Assembly: GCA_030374805.1 (NCBI GenBank)
Contig: JARGSG010000218.1
Coordinates: 434,001 to 498,000, forward strand
Source: Gracilaria gracilis
Taxonomy: Eukaryota; Rhodophyta; Florideophyceae; Gracilariales; Gracilariaceae
Length of the DNA stretch: 64,000 nucleotides
Direction: 5' to 3'
Below the pieces are notes generated by a model. That model had not been told where the DNA came from and did no database searches. It worked only from the letters and a program-made list of their open reading frames with translations. Made by a program: the position numbers and the translations under genes. Below are positions 21,301-31,027 of the stretch, piece by piece; the stretch's first letter is position 1; every line of letters starts with the position of its first letter.

Positions 21301-21897
21301 CTCTTTGACTTCGTCCTGACTTGATTTCATCACAATATGATATATCATCTTCTTACTTTTCCTTGCAAGCCTGTTGAATTGTTTACTAGTAAGAATGAAT
21401 GTCGGACGGGATGAGGTCCCATAATTACTAGACTCTGCGTCCAGAGTGACTAATTTATCTCCTGAACGAATTAACATTCTATGATTCTTCCAATCAATGA
21501 GTGGATTTATTTTCACTAACCATGACATGCCTAGGATTACGTCATAAGAGGTTAGGTCCACTACATATGGTTTGATAGAAAATTCTGTCTTGTCAATTGT
21601 TAAAGAGAGAGGTTTTGAACTAATGTCCATAGGGACAAGAGTTCCATCCCACAATTCTGCTTGAAGGTCTGACTTAAGAGTTTCTAAGCTAACTCTGTTA
21701 GCAAACTCTTTCGAAATTATAATTTCTTCACAGCCACTGTCCACTAGGACATTACATGGGTGTGCTGACTTTGACTTAACTTTTCCATGGAATAGCAACA
21801 TTGACTGTCGCCTTGACTTTCTTCTCCTTTGGTATGGTGAGAAGGTACATAGCTTGACTACATTTGACTTTTTGTTCTTTTTAACTTTTTTACTCAT
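18388..21897 (-). CDS. pol polyprotein of chromovirus 1
   Basis: 1169 aa. Aspartic protease (LVDSG, D53), reverse transcriptase with YLDD at about residue 400, RNase H (VTADASATGIGAVL through about 650), and integrase with an HHCC zinc domain (HRSLLGAHRGKQRT, CHECQKA, about 710-760). The DDE core follows (MDFIFELP about 816, ISDRDTRFTG about 877, DGQSERAF about 913). The C-terminus, about 1100-1145, is a chromodomain (KIDNILSHRIKERRLQYLNHYKG). Chromodomains steer integration toward chromatin marks. Gag lies 44 bp upstream in a different frame. The reading frame looks whole. Confidence 0.92.
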   Translation of the reverse strand: MSKKVKKNKKSNVVKLCTFSPYQRRRKSRRQSMLLFHGKVKSKSAHPCNVLVDSGCEEIIISKEFANRVSLETLKSDLQAELWDGTLVPMDISSKPLSLTIDKTEFSIKPYVVDLTSYDVILGMSWLVKINPLIDWKNHRMLIRSGDKLVTLDAESSNYGTSSRPTFILTSKQFNRLARKSKKMIYHIVMKSSQDEVKESKSKSLTDNQVDIQLNKLLEEYKDIFPNELPKKLPPHREVEMRIDLEEGAKPKMGPMYKLSRDELQEMKRQLNELMSHGFIRPSISPWGSPVLFIGKKDGGLRMCVDYRALNKQSIKNQVPLPRIDEVWDQIGGSTVFSVIDLRSGYHQIRLREGDIEKTAFRTRYGQFEYLVTPFGLTGAPGCFQTYMNMLFREHLDEFILVYLDDIQIYSKTPKEHLEHLRKAFAILKQNKLYGKLSKCEFMKSEIDYLGHVITADGIKVNHKKTESIQNWETPKNVTDIQSFLGLCNYYRRFVKDFSRIAAPLTDLTKKANLFKWTAIEQSAFDKLKQALSNTPVLRCADPDLPFEVTADASATGIGAVLTQIDGKDSRPVAYASRKLSATEQRYSTHERELLAIVYALEEWRCYLHGPKFTIYTDHNPLKYLETQRKLSRKQSRWVEFMQQFNYEIKYIKGKANRVADALSRKHKEVHQMSSDIVRTLFSVTTVKITNDYLEKLNENYKKDDFFKEVLEETKEPFQFKNRRLFFENRFCIPKGDQREELLHDYHRSLLGAHRGKQRTISLLRRDFFWPGMNKDIKEYIENCHECQKAKSLNISMEGQLRPFPPPSKKWEVISMDFIFELPKTKNGMSSILVVVDKLTKRTHFIPMKPKVNAKDTAEVFYKEIYKNHGLPRKIISDRDTRFTGNFWSELMSILKIKMNLSTAFHPQTDGQSERAFRTLEEMLRCFISYSQTDWDFYLPGLEFAYNNYINEATKQTPFFLEYGIHPVTISDFLRQDEVNVSNDATEKFLENISYATEIAQEAINTANSRMIEQSSGKKEQVFQKGDKVMLSTKNLNLKNGRSRKLSPKYLGPFTVEEVVAQGKAYKLKLPEKLRNVHHTFHVSLLKPYHERNYPIAGRKKPDRAEEIVRVEEDKIDNILSHRIKERRLQYLNHYKGTDNTENRWVDTQTLIAASTPSLIDAYTENHVV

Positions 21898-21941
21898 ACT
21901 CTTACACGGTAGCGCTAATTGCTCGCTAATTAGCGCTGAGT

Positions 21942-22811
21942 CTAGTTTTTTGGAGTTCGACCATTATTATTATAATGGTTTTTGGCTACGCAACCTTGCT
22001 TCTTACATATGAAGCAAAGACGGGCTTCTAAGCATCGTTTCTTTTCTTCCCCTGATACATGAGCTGTTCGTTGAGAATTAATATTCCCAATTTGCATAGG
22101 GGTGGGCCCATGGTTTGCGCTGCGGGAGCCGCCAACATTGCGGTTAGCTCCCCAATTATTCTTAGCAAATATATTGTCAAGCCTGTCAGCTATCTTCATA
22201 GCTTCTTGAATATTATGAGGTTCTGATTTTTCAACCTCAATTCTAGTTCTTGTTCTCAGGCCTTGACTATAGTGGAATATTTGTTCAGCATCCGACATGG
22301 TAGGGATTTGTAGCAACCATTTGGTGAACTCTTGATTATATAAACGAACAGTACTTAGCCTCCCTTCTTGCTTTAGATCACTAAGCTTTTTCCTGGCGTT
22401 TATTTCCCTATTAACTGGTTCAAAATATTGCATCAGTTTTTCTTTAAATAATTCAAAGGTCTGGGGGTGATCACCACTAATAGTAATCAGTTCGTACCAT
22501 TGTAAAGCGTCTCCCCCCAAATAACTGATGGCGTACGTGATTTTCAGCTCATCATTAGGGTCATCTTTCATACTGTCGAAGATGTTCTCCAAACTTGTTA
22601 TCCAACTACGTACTCCTTTGCCAGTAAACTTATCTGGTTTTCCTATCTTGAGGATGGAGTCTGATCGCGTCTTGTTGGATAAATTTACAAAGGCTTGGTT
22701 AGCACTATTCAATTGTTGAGTCAATTGCGTGACCTGCACTTGCAACTCTTGGATTGCCTGCACGCTTTGCTCAAACGAGGGGGTTCCTGGATTAGACATT
22801 TTAGGGAACAA
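21942..22811 (-). CDS. gag of chromovirus 1
   Basis: 289 aa. A retrotransposon gag domain occupies residues 50-190 (KPDKFTGKGVRSWITSLENI, GGDALQWYELIT, LSTVRLYNQEFTKWLLQIPT). The C-terminal tail is basic and Cys-containing (LCFICKKQGCVAKNH), an unusual zinc-knuckle-like motif. It builds the particle that packages element RNA. A long antisense frame is a shadow. Confidence 0.88.
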   Translation of the reverse strand: MFPKMSNPGTPSFEQSVQAIQELQVQVTQLTQQLNSANQAFVNLSNKTRSDSILKIGKPDKFTGKGVRSWITSLENIFDSMKDDPNDELKITYAISYLGGDALQWYELITISGDHPQTFELFKEKLMQYFEPVNREINARKKLSDLKQEGRLSTVRLYNQEFTKWLLQIPTMSDAEQIFHYSQGLRTRTRIEVEKSEPHNIQEAMKIADRLDNIFAKNNWGANRNVGGSRSANHGPTPMQIGNINSQRTAHVSGEEKKRCLEARLCFICKKQGCVAKNHYNNNGRTPKN

Positions 22812-22907
22812 TTATTAACCCAATATAACAATCGAATTTATTACGCAATTATCAAGTGAAGCAATCACCAATAATCAATCAAGCAATGTCTCAATAATTC
22901 AATGAAC

Positions 22908-23831
22908 TTAATGATTACCACGCCTGGTCCTCAGGTGATTCGTAACCTGGCTAATAGAGTCCACGGTTTCCTTCGGAGCCCTTGCAATAGTCGTGAAAGG
23001 ACGTCCACCGGGCAAGGTTGCTGCGCTGGCAACTTCAAGGAATAATTTGACCCTCTCCACGTGGGCCTCGGTCATGTAATGATGACCCCACGAGAGCACG
23101 TCCTTACACCAGAGATTACACACTGGACAGTGGACTTTTAACTTATCCCCGTAATCCGGCAAGACCTGGTGGCGTGCGGCTCCAAACCCGGAGTTGTTTA
23201 CAGCTGCTCGCAGGTGCTGGGACGAAGCGTTGTGGTCGGTCCACGAGACCGTGGGTGACTTATGAATTTTACAGTCTCGACACAAATCACGTGCACGATG
23301 CTCTCGCTGTCCCGTGCGGATCTCCTGCCTATCAAAGTGACGGCCTTTTATGCGGTTCCGATTGACTCGCGTTACAATCTCTTCAATCCTATCACCATCA
23401 GCATCACCCAAATGGCGCGTAGTGATTGGACGATAGGCGTCGTCCCCGGGAAGTTGATAGGGGGCTCGCCTTGAGTTAAGTTTATTGCGGCGAATAGGTC
23501 TCGGAAGACTAGTCCTAAACGTAGGGCTTTTCGCAACTACGTCACCACGTTTGGCGAATAACGTAAGCCTACCACCCTTCGGAGCCCCGCCCTTTGATTT
23601 AGACGTCTTGTTAGAGGACGAGTGAACTGACTCGACCTCAGTAGATTTGTCCGTTTGGACGGTTTTAACTTTTTTCTTGGGGGGCGGGGAAGGTGACGGC
23701 GGTCTCGGTGGAGTATTAGGACAACTTGGTTTAATTTCTATTTCCAATTTCTTAGGAGAAGCGGAGCGTTTACGGTCCTGCTTTGGTTTCACTTCCGTGG
23801 CCACGTGGCACACCTTTATAGAGTTAACCAC
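22908..23831 (-). CDS. Pre-gag ORF with two U1/matrin-type zinc fingers
   Basis: 307 aa, starting at the ATG at 23831 just after the 5' LTR and primer site. Residues 15-120 are basic and Ser/Pro-rich, with KKK clusters like nuclear localisation signals. Two C-x2-C-x12-H-x5-H fingers follow: CRDCKIHK with DHNASSQH (about residues 182-204) and CPVCNLWC with HHYMTEAH (about 233-255). This spacing is that of U1/matrin-type fingers, which bind RNA or double-stranded nucleic acid. I know no standard Ty3/gypsy protein in this position with this fold. It may have been captured from a host gene; a role in RNA packaging or nuclear entry is speculation. Confidence 0.75.
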   Translation of the reverse strand: MVNSIKVCHVATEVKPKQDRKRSASPKKLEIEIKPSCPNTPPRPPSPSPPPKKKVKTVQTDKSTEVESVHSSSNKTSKSKGGAPKGGRLTLFAKRGDVVAKSPTFRTSLPRPIRRNKLNSRRAPYQLPGDDAYRPITTRHLGDADGDRIEEIVTRVNRNRIKGRHFDRQEIRTGQREHRARDLCRDCKIHKSPTVSWTDHNASSQHLRAAVNNSGFGAARHQVLPDYGDKLKVHCPVCNLWCKDVLSWGHHYMTEAHVERVKLFLEVASAATLPGGRPFTTIARAPKETVDSISQVTNHLRTRRGNH

Positions 23832-23957
23832 TTAAATAGAAAAATAGAAAAATAGATATTTAGATAAGTATATAAGTAGTTATGTAAAACATACAGATAT
23901 AGATAAATAAATAGAATTTATAACGTTAGCAACGATTATAGTAGCGATGCTACCAAT

Positions 23958-24432
23958 TGTAATAATTGATTTAATAGCAAACTTTGGACTTAATTTTATT
24001 GAAAGAATACTTTATTACTTTCAATAAATTGGACTTACTTTCGAGACTTATGCAAACTTTTGCAAACTTGGTATACTTTCAGACTTTAGTAACTTTCAGA
24101 ACTTTAGGAAACTTTTAGAAAACACAAATTTAGAACATTAATAAAGTATTGTTTATTATAATGTAGGAAGCCTTGCTGGCGGAGAAGGCACTAAGGGGCA
24201 CTTCTGTCCGTTCGAGGCGTGGGGCCCGAGAGAAGGGAGACGGTTGCGCGGTCCGGCGCGGCGCTTTTACAGAGAGATGAGAGTGCCGCGCTACGGCGCA
24301 ATCATCTCCTTTCCGCGCCGGATTGCGTGCAGGGCTGCCATAATGGCCGCCGCATTGCGCGCCATGTTGGCAGCTGGGCCACAATGGCGCGCCGTGAGGC
24401 GGCCATTATGGCATTGCCTGTAATCCATAACA
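23958..24432 (-). repeat. 5' LTR of chromovirus 1
   Basis: 475 bp. On the plus strand it begins TGTAATAATTG and ends CATAACA, followed by the duplicated CTCGG. Confidence 0.9.
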
Positions 24433-26294
24433 CTCGGACTGTGTCGAAGGCGAGTTCTGCAGCTGGGAATCTCGGGTTGGGCTGCTGTCAGGGATTTGCG
24501 TGTCATCAAAGCGGTACGAGGGAGTGCCATTTCCCATTCTGCAGGAGCCGTTGGACGGAACTGCGCGACCACGTGGCATGGGGCTCACCGGAGACCGCTG
24601 TTTCTCTCATTCCGACTGCCGTGCAGCTCGCAGCTGTCTTGCACCAACTCAATATATACAAGTATTGGGAAACATCTCCACTTGTGAACGGTCGGACTTC
24701 CCCTGCGTGTGCACGCCTTTGCAGTATGCACAATGCTCCTCAGCTGCTGACTGTGCGGCGCCGGCAGAGACTTGCGCTGCCGTGCGGTTCGATTTGGGTG
24801 AAACATTTTCTTATCTTGGTCGTTTTGAAAAACCAACTTTCGCGAGACTCCCCCCGCTGTGTCTTTCACCCAATGTGACCGCTTTTCCGGGAGTGGTTCC
24901 GCTGTCGAATCGTTCGGCTACTCGACTCATCTCTACACTTTCGCTCGCAAATATTTCCAGTGCTGTGTCACACCCACCCGCGCTCGCTCCACCGCTGCCG
25001 CTGCACAACAGCCGCACCCCTCCGTTCTCCGTTCCAGCCTTGTCTGTTTTCAATTCCTTTACCGTCAATGAGCTGGCAAACGACTTTATCGGCGGTATTT
25101 TGGCTCTGATAATCGTATCGCAACTCCACAAACTATTCGCCGGTTTCATCTACGCGCGCCCTGGAATTCACACCCGCGGCTATTCCACTTATATCATCTT
25201 TTCTCGTCTTTGCGCCTTCCGACATCTCTTTCGTTTCATCACCCTACGCGAACCCTATCCACAAACACAACACAACCACACGTGTGCGAGAGGACCGCCT
25301 GTCCAACTCAGAACCGCACTTGTACCCGTTGGTGCACTCCTGTTGTTGTATGTCGCAGAGCTTGCAATTATTCTGGGTGGTACTCAAGCACGCTCTGAAT
25401 TTCAATCTCGTCAAAATTTTGATTCCGTTATCGCTCTCGTGAACGGAACCCCGCGCCCGCGAAGCGCTCATCCACACCTCCAAAACTGTGATGACTTCTT
25501 TGTGCCCACTCGCGGTCTATTTCAACGTGGTAACGTTCTCAAATGCGTGCACAAAACTTCCAAATGGAACTCACTTCGGTTCAAAAACATAATCAGATTT
25601 GCTATTCTTTTCGGTTCGGGTGATTCTTACATCGAAATTTACTCTCAAAATGGAAGTTATTCTGCTGTGGATCTTTCGACAACCGTTCGTTCTGTTGATG
25701 GTACAGATATGAGGACGATCCCAATACGCCCAGATTTGATGCACGATCAATCCCGCAACGAGTTCTTCAACTGGCTGTTAAACGCCACTCGTCTGAGATT
25801 GAAATATAGGCATTTGAATCAAAAATTTTAACTCTCTGGTCTGTATTCAAGCTCTTGGGTCTCAAAATCAGACTCAACAATTGGTCTACCAACACCGACA
25901 TGATTGGAATGATTCCCTGCAAGCTATTGAGAACGCAGTGGTTGAAGAACTTCGTCATTTGGACCTGGTGTTGAATTCCAGTGGCGAGCCTTGGGTGTTT
26001 GTAGCACCATACACTATTCGACAGCAAAAGACTTCGAAATTGATGGCTGTCTTGAAGCCGTATCGAATACCTCATGGGTGGTTGGGTATTGTAGCTATAA
26101 TCGTCACGGTTGCGCACGTGGTAGTCAACACGTTTGTGACTCAATTTGATGACGTGGCGTACGTCGCAATGAAGGAGCTTATTGGTGACGACTGTGTTCT
26201 TGGGCCGCTTGCTGACGGTGATCGTGTTGAGAGCAAGGAGTTCGATCTTCACAAATTGGGTATTAGCTGGAGAAAACGTACCCAAACGAACTAG
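24433..26294 (+). pseudogene. Split membrane-protein gene (family B), 3' part
   Basis: Continues the gene begun at 17085. The first 200 residues are Cys-rich (DCVEGEFC, RCFSHSDCRAARSC, CSSAADCAAPAETC), like small disulfide modules. A first membrane segment (GGILALIIVSQLHKLFAGFIYARPG) and the YSTYIIFSRL motif follow, then a second segment (ALVPVGALLLLYVAELAIIL), an extracellular domain, and a third segment (GWLGIVAIIVTVAHVVVNTF). The tail has FDDVAYVAMKELIGDDCVLGP. This matches the 13794-15617 protein module by module. One frameshift is visible in the A/T run near 25823-25831; downstream the frame resumes with matching motifs (LVYQHRHDWNDSLQ) to the stop at 26294. The full host protein would be about 730 aa. 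Besides the LTR insertion, this makes it a likely pseudogene, or the frameshift is a sequence error. Confidence 0.75.
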
Positions 26295-27712
26295 CACAAA
26301 ATAGGTAGAGCTGCGGGAAGGAAGACGTGCATTCGCGGAAGCCGTGAGTGAAGGGTGTGCGCTGAAGAAGCTGGCTCGCCATGCCCCGTGTTGAACTGTC
26401 CGATGCTGCCAGCTGCTGCCGGCGGTGCAGTCAAGTTCATTGGTAGGATGCCGCTCATTTAGATAGCTTGCGATCTAGTACAAAAACCATATGTGCGTAC
26501 ATATTTCTACTCACTGGATATGCGTTAGTTTTGGTCCGTCTCGTACTGTGAGTGGGAGATCGCACAACGTACGCGTTGCAAGCCAAGCGCACCATCGCCA
26601 CGTGAGTGTTCCGTTATTGCTATCGTAGGGCGGGCGTCGGAGCCTTGCGCATTGGTTGCACGCTTTGCCCGACAGAGGCGTCCCCAGCTACCGTTCCGGC
26701 TTGGTGGGTTCGTGCATCTTGTTCGTTGTTGTTGGGAGATGACGGTGTGGACCCGCAAAGCGATTGGCAAGAGCTCGCGCTTAGTGAGAGAGATTGGAAG
26801 TGCGTCTCGCATGCTGTGGGGAGAAGGACGGAGCAGAAGTTGGGAAGCGAGCAACGTGCGGGAGTGCAAATGGGCTCGGCCACGGGCTTTGTTCTCCATG
26901 GAGCTGGTCGGCTTACGTTTGGTAGGAGCAACGGCCGAAGAGACCACTGGAATGGCAGCAACAATACAAGGCTGCTTTTAATTGGAGAAGGGCAACAATG
27001 TCTTGGCGCACAAACTGTAATGGCGCAGATTGTGGCATACACTCTGTAAGTACGCTTGCCACATTCAAATCTTGATAAATTTAATCTTGTGAAGTCTTCA
27101 ATTGTGTAAAAAGTATTTATACGACATTGGATCGAGTATTTGCCAAATACTCGATCCAATGTCGTACACCTCTGACAGCGTGTACACGTACAAGGTAGGT
27201 GAAATGCCCTCCGTAGCCGTTGCATCTTGGTTGGATAGCAATTTGCTCTCACACTGACAACACGAGAAACGAGCGCGTGCGTTTCAAATTTGATATTTGA
27301 AATATTGAATATTCAAACTGAGAGGGCGTCGAGGTAGGGAGGTTTCGTTGGCCTGGTTTTTCGTTGAGTCCATACTGGGTGATTCGGCGCGCATACGGTG
27401 GCTGGGGAAAGTGAAGGCTGGCTGGCAGCGACAGTTTTTGCGACGACGGCGCGGTGGTTGGTGGCGGCTGTTGGTGAGGCGGAGCGGGGCTTCCTGTGTG
27501 ACGGTTTAGAAGCTCCGACAGAGGCTTCGTCCGCCAGATCGCCACGATTCCAGCTTCGGTGGTCCACGTGTGCTTAGAGCCCATTTGATCCATTCGGCTT
27601 GCAGCATCGAGTGCCCCATTCTAATGTAATTGCTGTAAACAAGTCCTAAGCTCTCTCAACTCCACCAGATTACTTGAGCTGGCAAACGGCGGCCTTGTTT
27701 GGCCACCAATCT
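26295..27712. other. Intergenic, no supported gene
   Basis: Several mutually overlapping open frames on both strands (26525-27252, 27249-27593) lack recognisable domains, signal peptides or a preferred strand. A perfect hairpin lies at 27120-27166. The region between 26600 and 27050 is GC-richer than its flanks and could be an old gene relic, but nothing identifies one. Confidence 0.35.
27120..27166. repeat. Perfect 23-bp inverted repeat, 1-nt loop
   Basis: Arms 27120-27142 and 27144-27166 are exactly complementary (starting TACGACATTGGATCGAG). It lies about 550 bp downstream of the SLC6-type gene's stop. It could be a transcription end signal, a small-RNA precursor or a tiny foldback element. 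Confidence 0.85.
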
Positions 27713-29614
27713 CTACACTTCTTGAGCGACTTCGGCGTCTATCGCCCCTTCCAGTTTTTCATCCGTTGTCGGCGGCCTCTCCGCTTGAGCCATAGACTCC
27801 TCTTCGAGCACGACTGACCTATCGAAACACAAATACAATTGCGGAAACACAGCCCCAACCAGAATCACAACGCATGCTGAGAGGAACACCGTAAGCCCCA
27901 AAGCCTGGTATCCAGCAGGGCGCTCCGCGTAGTGCGCAAACTGGCGTATAGACTCACCCGCATCATTCGTGAAATCGGTTGCGGCCAAGTTTGCAAACAG
28001 CACCAGCAGTAGTTGTGGAAGCACGTGTCGAATCATTACAAACCAAAGATATGGGATGTACCGCACCACGTGCACCAGGTCCTTTCGAAGCTGCAGTACA
28101 TTGCCCAGCAGCAACTGTAACACAATTTCACGCCATAGCAGTTCTTTGCTGTTCTTCTTAACGCGGTAACATAAATAGAACACACCCAGCATGAGCACGA
28201 AATATGACACTACCAGCGATACAAACCCTTTCATGATCTCTCTTTCGTTGGCACCGAACCAAAAACCGCACGCTAGACTCAATGATCCGAATGTCGCCGC
28301 CATGTATGCTGCAACAGGCATCCACCCGAGCATTCTGAGTTGTGACTCGATGCCGTAGATCCATCCAACCGCAAAGCACTCCATGAAGCCCACCAGGATC
28401 ATCATGAACTCCACGTAAAAGTCTGTCACATCCAGAAACAATAATCCCGAGTCGGTGCAGAACAGCAGTCCGCCCAAGAAGCCCGCCAAACACACGCCGG
28501 CCGTCGTGTACGCATGATGAAACCTTCGCAGAAGAGCGGAATCGCGGAAGACAGTGGTCACTCCCTCAGCAAGCGCAAACGCCGAGTCAATGCCTAGCAG
28601 AAACAAGGCGATGAAGAACAGTCTTTCCCAGTGTCCATGGCCTGGCAACGTTGAAAGAGCAACAGGGTACGCTCCGAAGATCAACGACGGTCCGCCGATA
28701 TTCTCGAGGTCTTCGATTTTCTTGTTTTCCAAGTCCGCAACGTATCCAAGCGTACCAAAGACGGCGAAGCCAGCCACGATGGAGTACACCGAGTTGGCGA
28801 TGGCGATGATGATGCTGTTGGAGAACACAGGCGAGTTGCGATCATTGTATGAGGCATACGCTGTCATGATACCGAACGTGACCGATAGCGAGAAGAACAC
28901 CTGCGACACGGCTCTCGACCATACCGCCGGCTGGTCAGACAACACCGAGAAGTCCCATTCGCCAATGTAGGCCTTGACACCATCGCCGCTTCCATCAAGC
29001 GTGAGGGCGCGCACAAGCAGCACAATCAAGATGGCAATTGGAAGTCCCACGGTCACGAACGCAATTCGACCAGTCCACTTTACACCGAACGCGAGACACA
29101 GGTAGATGAACAGCCACGTAACAGCAAGTGCGCCGACATTAGGCCCCACAAGCCGAGTCGGCGCCAAGTTGGCGCCCACTGATTCAAACCCTGTGACGAC
29201 ATCGATAAACCAAGTGAATGCACCCTCCTCCGTCCTCTCCCTCCACCGGCCATCCGAGCCCTGACAGCTGTACACAAACATGCGCAGCGTCCACGCCAGC
29301 AGCACGCAGTAGTAGGTGGTGACGACGAAAGCGGCGAGAATGGACGCTAGTCCCACGCCGCGGAAGCGCGGATGGACCTTTCCGAACGCGCCCGCGTCGC
29401 CCGTCTGGTAGTACTGCCCCACGGCCACCTCCAGAATGAGCACGGGGATGCCGATGATAAAGAGCGCAAGCAGGTACGGCAGGAAGAAGGCGCCGCCGCC
29501 GTACGTGTAGGCCAGGTTTGGGAAGCGCCATACGTTGCCGAAGCCGATGGCGGCGCCGATGGAGGCGACGATGAAGGCGGTGCGCGATGACCACGATCCG
29601 CGAGAGTGGGCCAT
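27713..29614 (-). CDS. SLC6/NSS-type sodium-coupled symporter
   Basis: 633 aa, complete and intronless; the ATG at 29612-29614 has a good context (ACCATGG). A neurotransmitter:sodium symporter of the LeuT fold, expected in the plasma or another cell membrane, importing an amino acid or related solute with Na+ (and perhaps Cl-). TM1 has the family signature (GAAIGFGNVWRFPNLAYTYGGGAF, residues 19-42, with the unwound Na+/substrate site). TM6 has FFSLSVTFGIMTAYASYNDRN and TM8 has FFIALFLLGIDSAFALAEG. Twelve hydrophobic segments fit the family length of about 600. The TM3-TM4 loop is short and lacks the glycosylated loop of animal neurotransmitter transporters. Substrate cannot be told from sequence alone. 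Such transporters occur in bacteria, animals and several algae. Confidence 0.95.
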   Translation of the reverse strand: MAHSRGSWSSRTAFIVASIGAAIGFGNVWRFPNLAYTYGGGAFFLPYLLALFIIGIPVLILEVAVGQYYQTGDAGAFGKVHPRFRGVGLASILAAFVVTTYYCVLLAWTLRMFVYSCQGSDGRWRERTEEGAFTWFIDVVTGFESVGANLAPTRLVGPNVGALAVTWLFIYLCLAFGVKWTGRIAFVTVGLPIAILIVLLVRALTLDGSGDGVKAYIGEWDFSVLSDQPAVWSRAVSQVFFSLSVTFGIMTAYASYNDRNSPVFSNSIIIAIANSVYSIVAGFAVFGTLGYVADLENKKIEDLENIGGPSLIFGAYPVALSTLPGHGHWERLFFIALFLLGIDSAFALAEGVTTVFRDSALLRRFHHAYTTAGVCLAGFLGGLLFCTDSGLLFLDVTDFYVEFMMILVGFMECFAVGWIYGIESQLRMLGWMPVAAYMAATFGSLSLACGFWFGANEREIMKGFVSLVVSYFVLMLGVFYLCYRVKKNSKELLWREIVLQLLLGNVLQLRKDLVHVVRYIPYLWFVMIRHVLPQLLLVLFANLAATDFTNDAGESIRQFAHYAERPAGYQALGLTVFLSACVVILVGAVFPQLYLCFDRSVVLEEESMAQAERPPTTDEKLEGAIDAEVAQEV

Positions 29615-30029
29615 GGTGGGTGGTTCTGCACGGAGATGCCGGGCAGGCAGAGAGTGGAGGCGCGCATGGGGAATGCTACTTTGAAGGTTGGAACGGCTGG
29701 GACAGGAGGCAGTTTGCCTCCGAGGCAGATGCGATCTGGATAGCTGTGGCGGGGATGTATACCGCGGTAGAAGAGACTTGGGCGGATTTTCTGGGCGGGA
29801 CTTGCCGCGTCATGCGTAACTGACTGAATATCTGGGCGCTGGTTGGAAGCTCGGCTTCGTGGAAGCGCGGCGATGAAGAAGCTTCCAATCAACGGCGCTC
29901 AAACAGCATCGAGGCAAAGCCCGCGATTCGTAACCGCAAGGAGATGTCCCAGAATGCGTTAGAGATAAAAAAATTTCTTGAATCTTTCTTCTCACTTTGC
30001 ATTTTATGAAATTATGAAGCCAACAAGAT

Positions 30030-30060
30030 CATCTCTCTTTGTGAGTCACAAAGAGAGATG
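30030..30060. repeat. Perfect 15-bp inverted repeat, 1-nt loop
   Basis: CATCTCTCTTTGTGA (30030-30044), one base, then its exact complement (30046-30060). Confidence 0.85.
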
Positions 30061-31027
30061 AAGGTGAAAGTTCCGTTCAACTTTTGTGTGTACATACGTA
30101 TGGCTGTACATGGTGGCACACGTGTAAGAACGCTTCGAAATTTTGAATTCTGGCCAGATCATTCAAAAAGGCTTTTCTACGAAGGTAGAATTTGAAAACT
30201 GGAGAGTGCGGAGTGGCACACCAGCGCGCCATTACCATTATGGCTGCTATCTACACGGTACACGTAGATACAGGTGGATGACGTAAGCCGAAGGCTTACC
30301 AGTCCCAAAGGGATCTCAGTTCTTTTTGTGCCCGAAAGTAATGATTTTCACTTCCTAGAGAGCGTATTGTTGGCAATTCACGTCGACTGTCAGCTATTCT
30401 TCATCATGGTGATGTGCTAGCAACAAATGCACGCTGTTTTCTTGGTCTCCTGTGATCGCCGTCGTTTCGAAATCATAAGCCTGGTGAACTTGTTTCTGCC
30501 AGTTACGTTCGACCGGCTGTGTTGAGAGCGCTGAAGAGCCTGGTTGAGTTGCTAGTGAAAAGCGTTCCAAACAAAAACTACAAGCTAACCAAGCTTCAGG
30601 TAAAAAAATTACTGGTCGTGCGGTGAGCCATACCAACAAGTAAACAATAAACAATGGCCTCACATGAACAAAGGTTGTTGTCCTTACCATTCATACTTCC
30701 AACCAGCAAACATGGTCACCAAGGTCAATGTCTGCTTCGCATACTTTGTCATGCTCGAGCACACAACCCCATTTTGTGAAAGTACGAAGAGTGCCTTATC
30801 GCACTATTAGAAAATGCCTACGTCAGTGCTGCGTTTTGTTCGAGAGCGTGTACAGCAAGTATCCAAACATGAACGAAAAGGCTAGAAGCTTAAGAGCTAA
30901 CAGAGAAACCTATAAAGTTTATAGCACAAGTTATTGTTGCAGCCTTAGTCTGCAACACCCAAAAGGGCTTTTCCTGCTTGCTTCTGTCAGTGGCTGCTTC
31001 CTGAGCCGAAACTGTGATGAAGAACAA

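Larger units (their letters stand above)
17413..24432 (-). mobile_element. Young Ty3/gypsy chromovirus with two extra ORFs
   Basis: A 7020-bp element on the minus strand with two 475-bp LTRs (TG...CA) differing at about 3 positions, so a very recent insertion. The flanking duplication is CTCGG (17408-17412 and 24433-24437). Order from 5' to 3': a pre-gag ORF with two zinc fingers, gag, pol (protease, reverse transcriptase, RNase H, integrase, chromodomain), and a post-pol ORF. A purine tract (AGAAGGGAGGAAT) precedes the 3' LTR. It looks whole. It sits antisense inside a host membrane-protein gene. Confidence 0.92.

Noticed and set aside
26525-27593. Overlapping open frames on both strands as candidate genes
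   Set aside because: No domain, no signal peptide, no strand preference; explained by locally higher GC and few stops.
30394-30690. Minus-strand 98-codon frame with hydrophobic start
   Set aside because: Hydrophobic stretch alone is weak evidence; nothing conserved follows.
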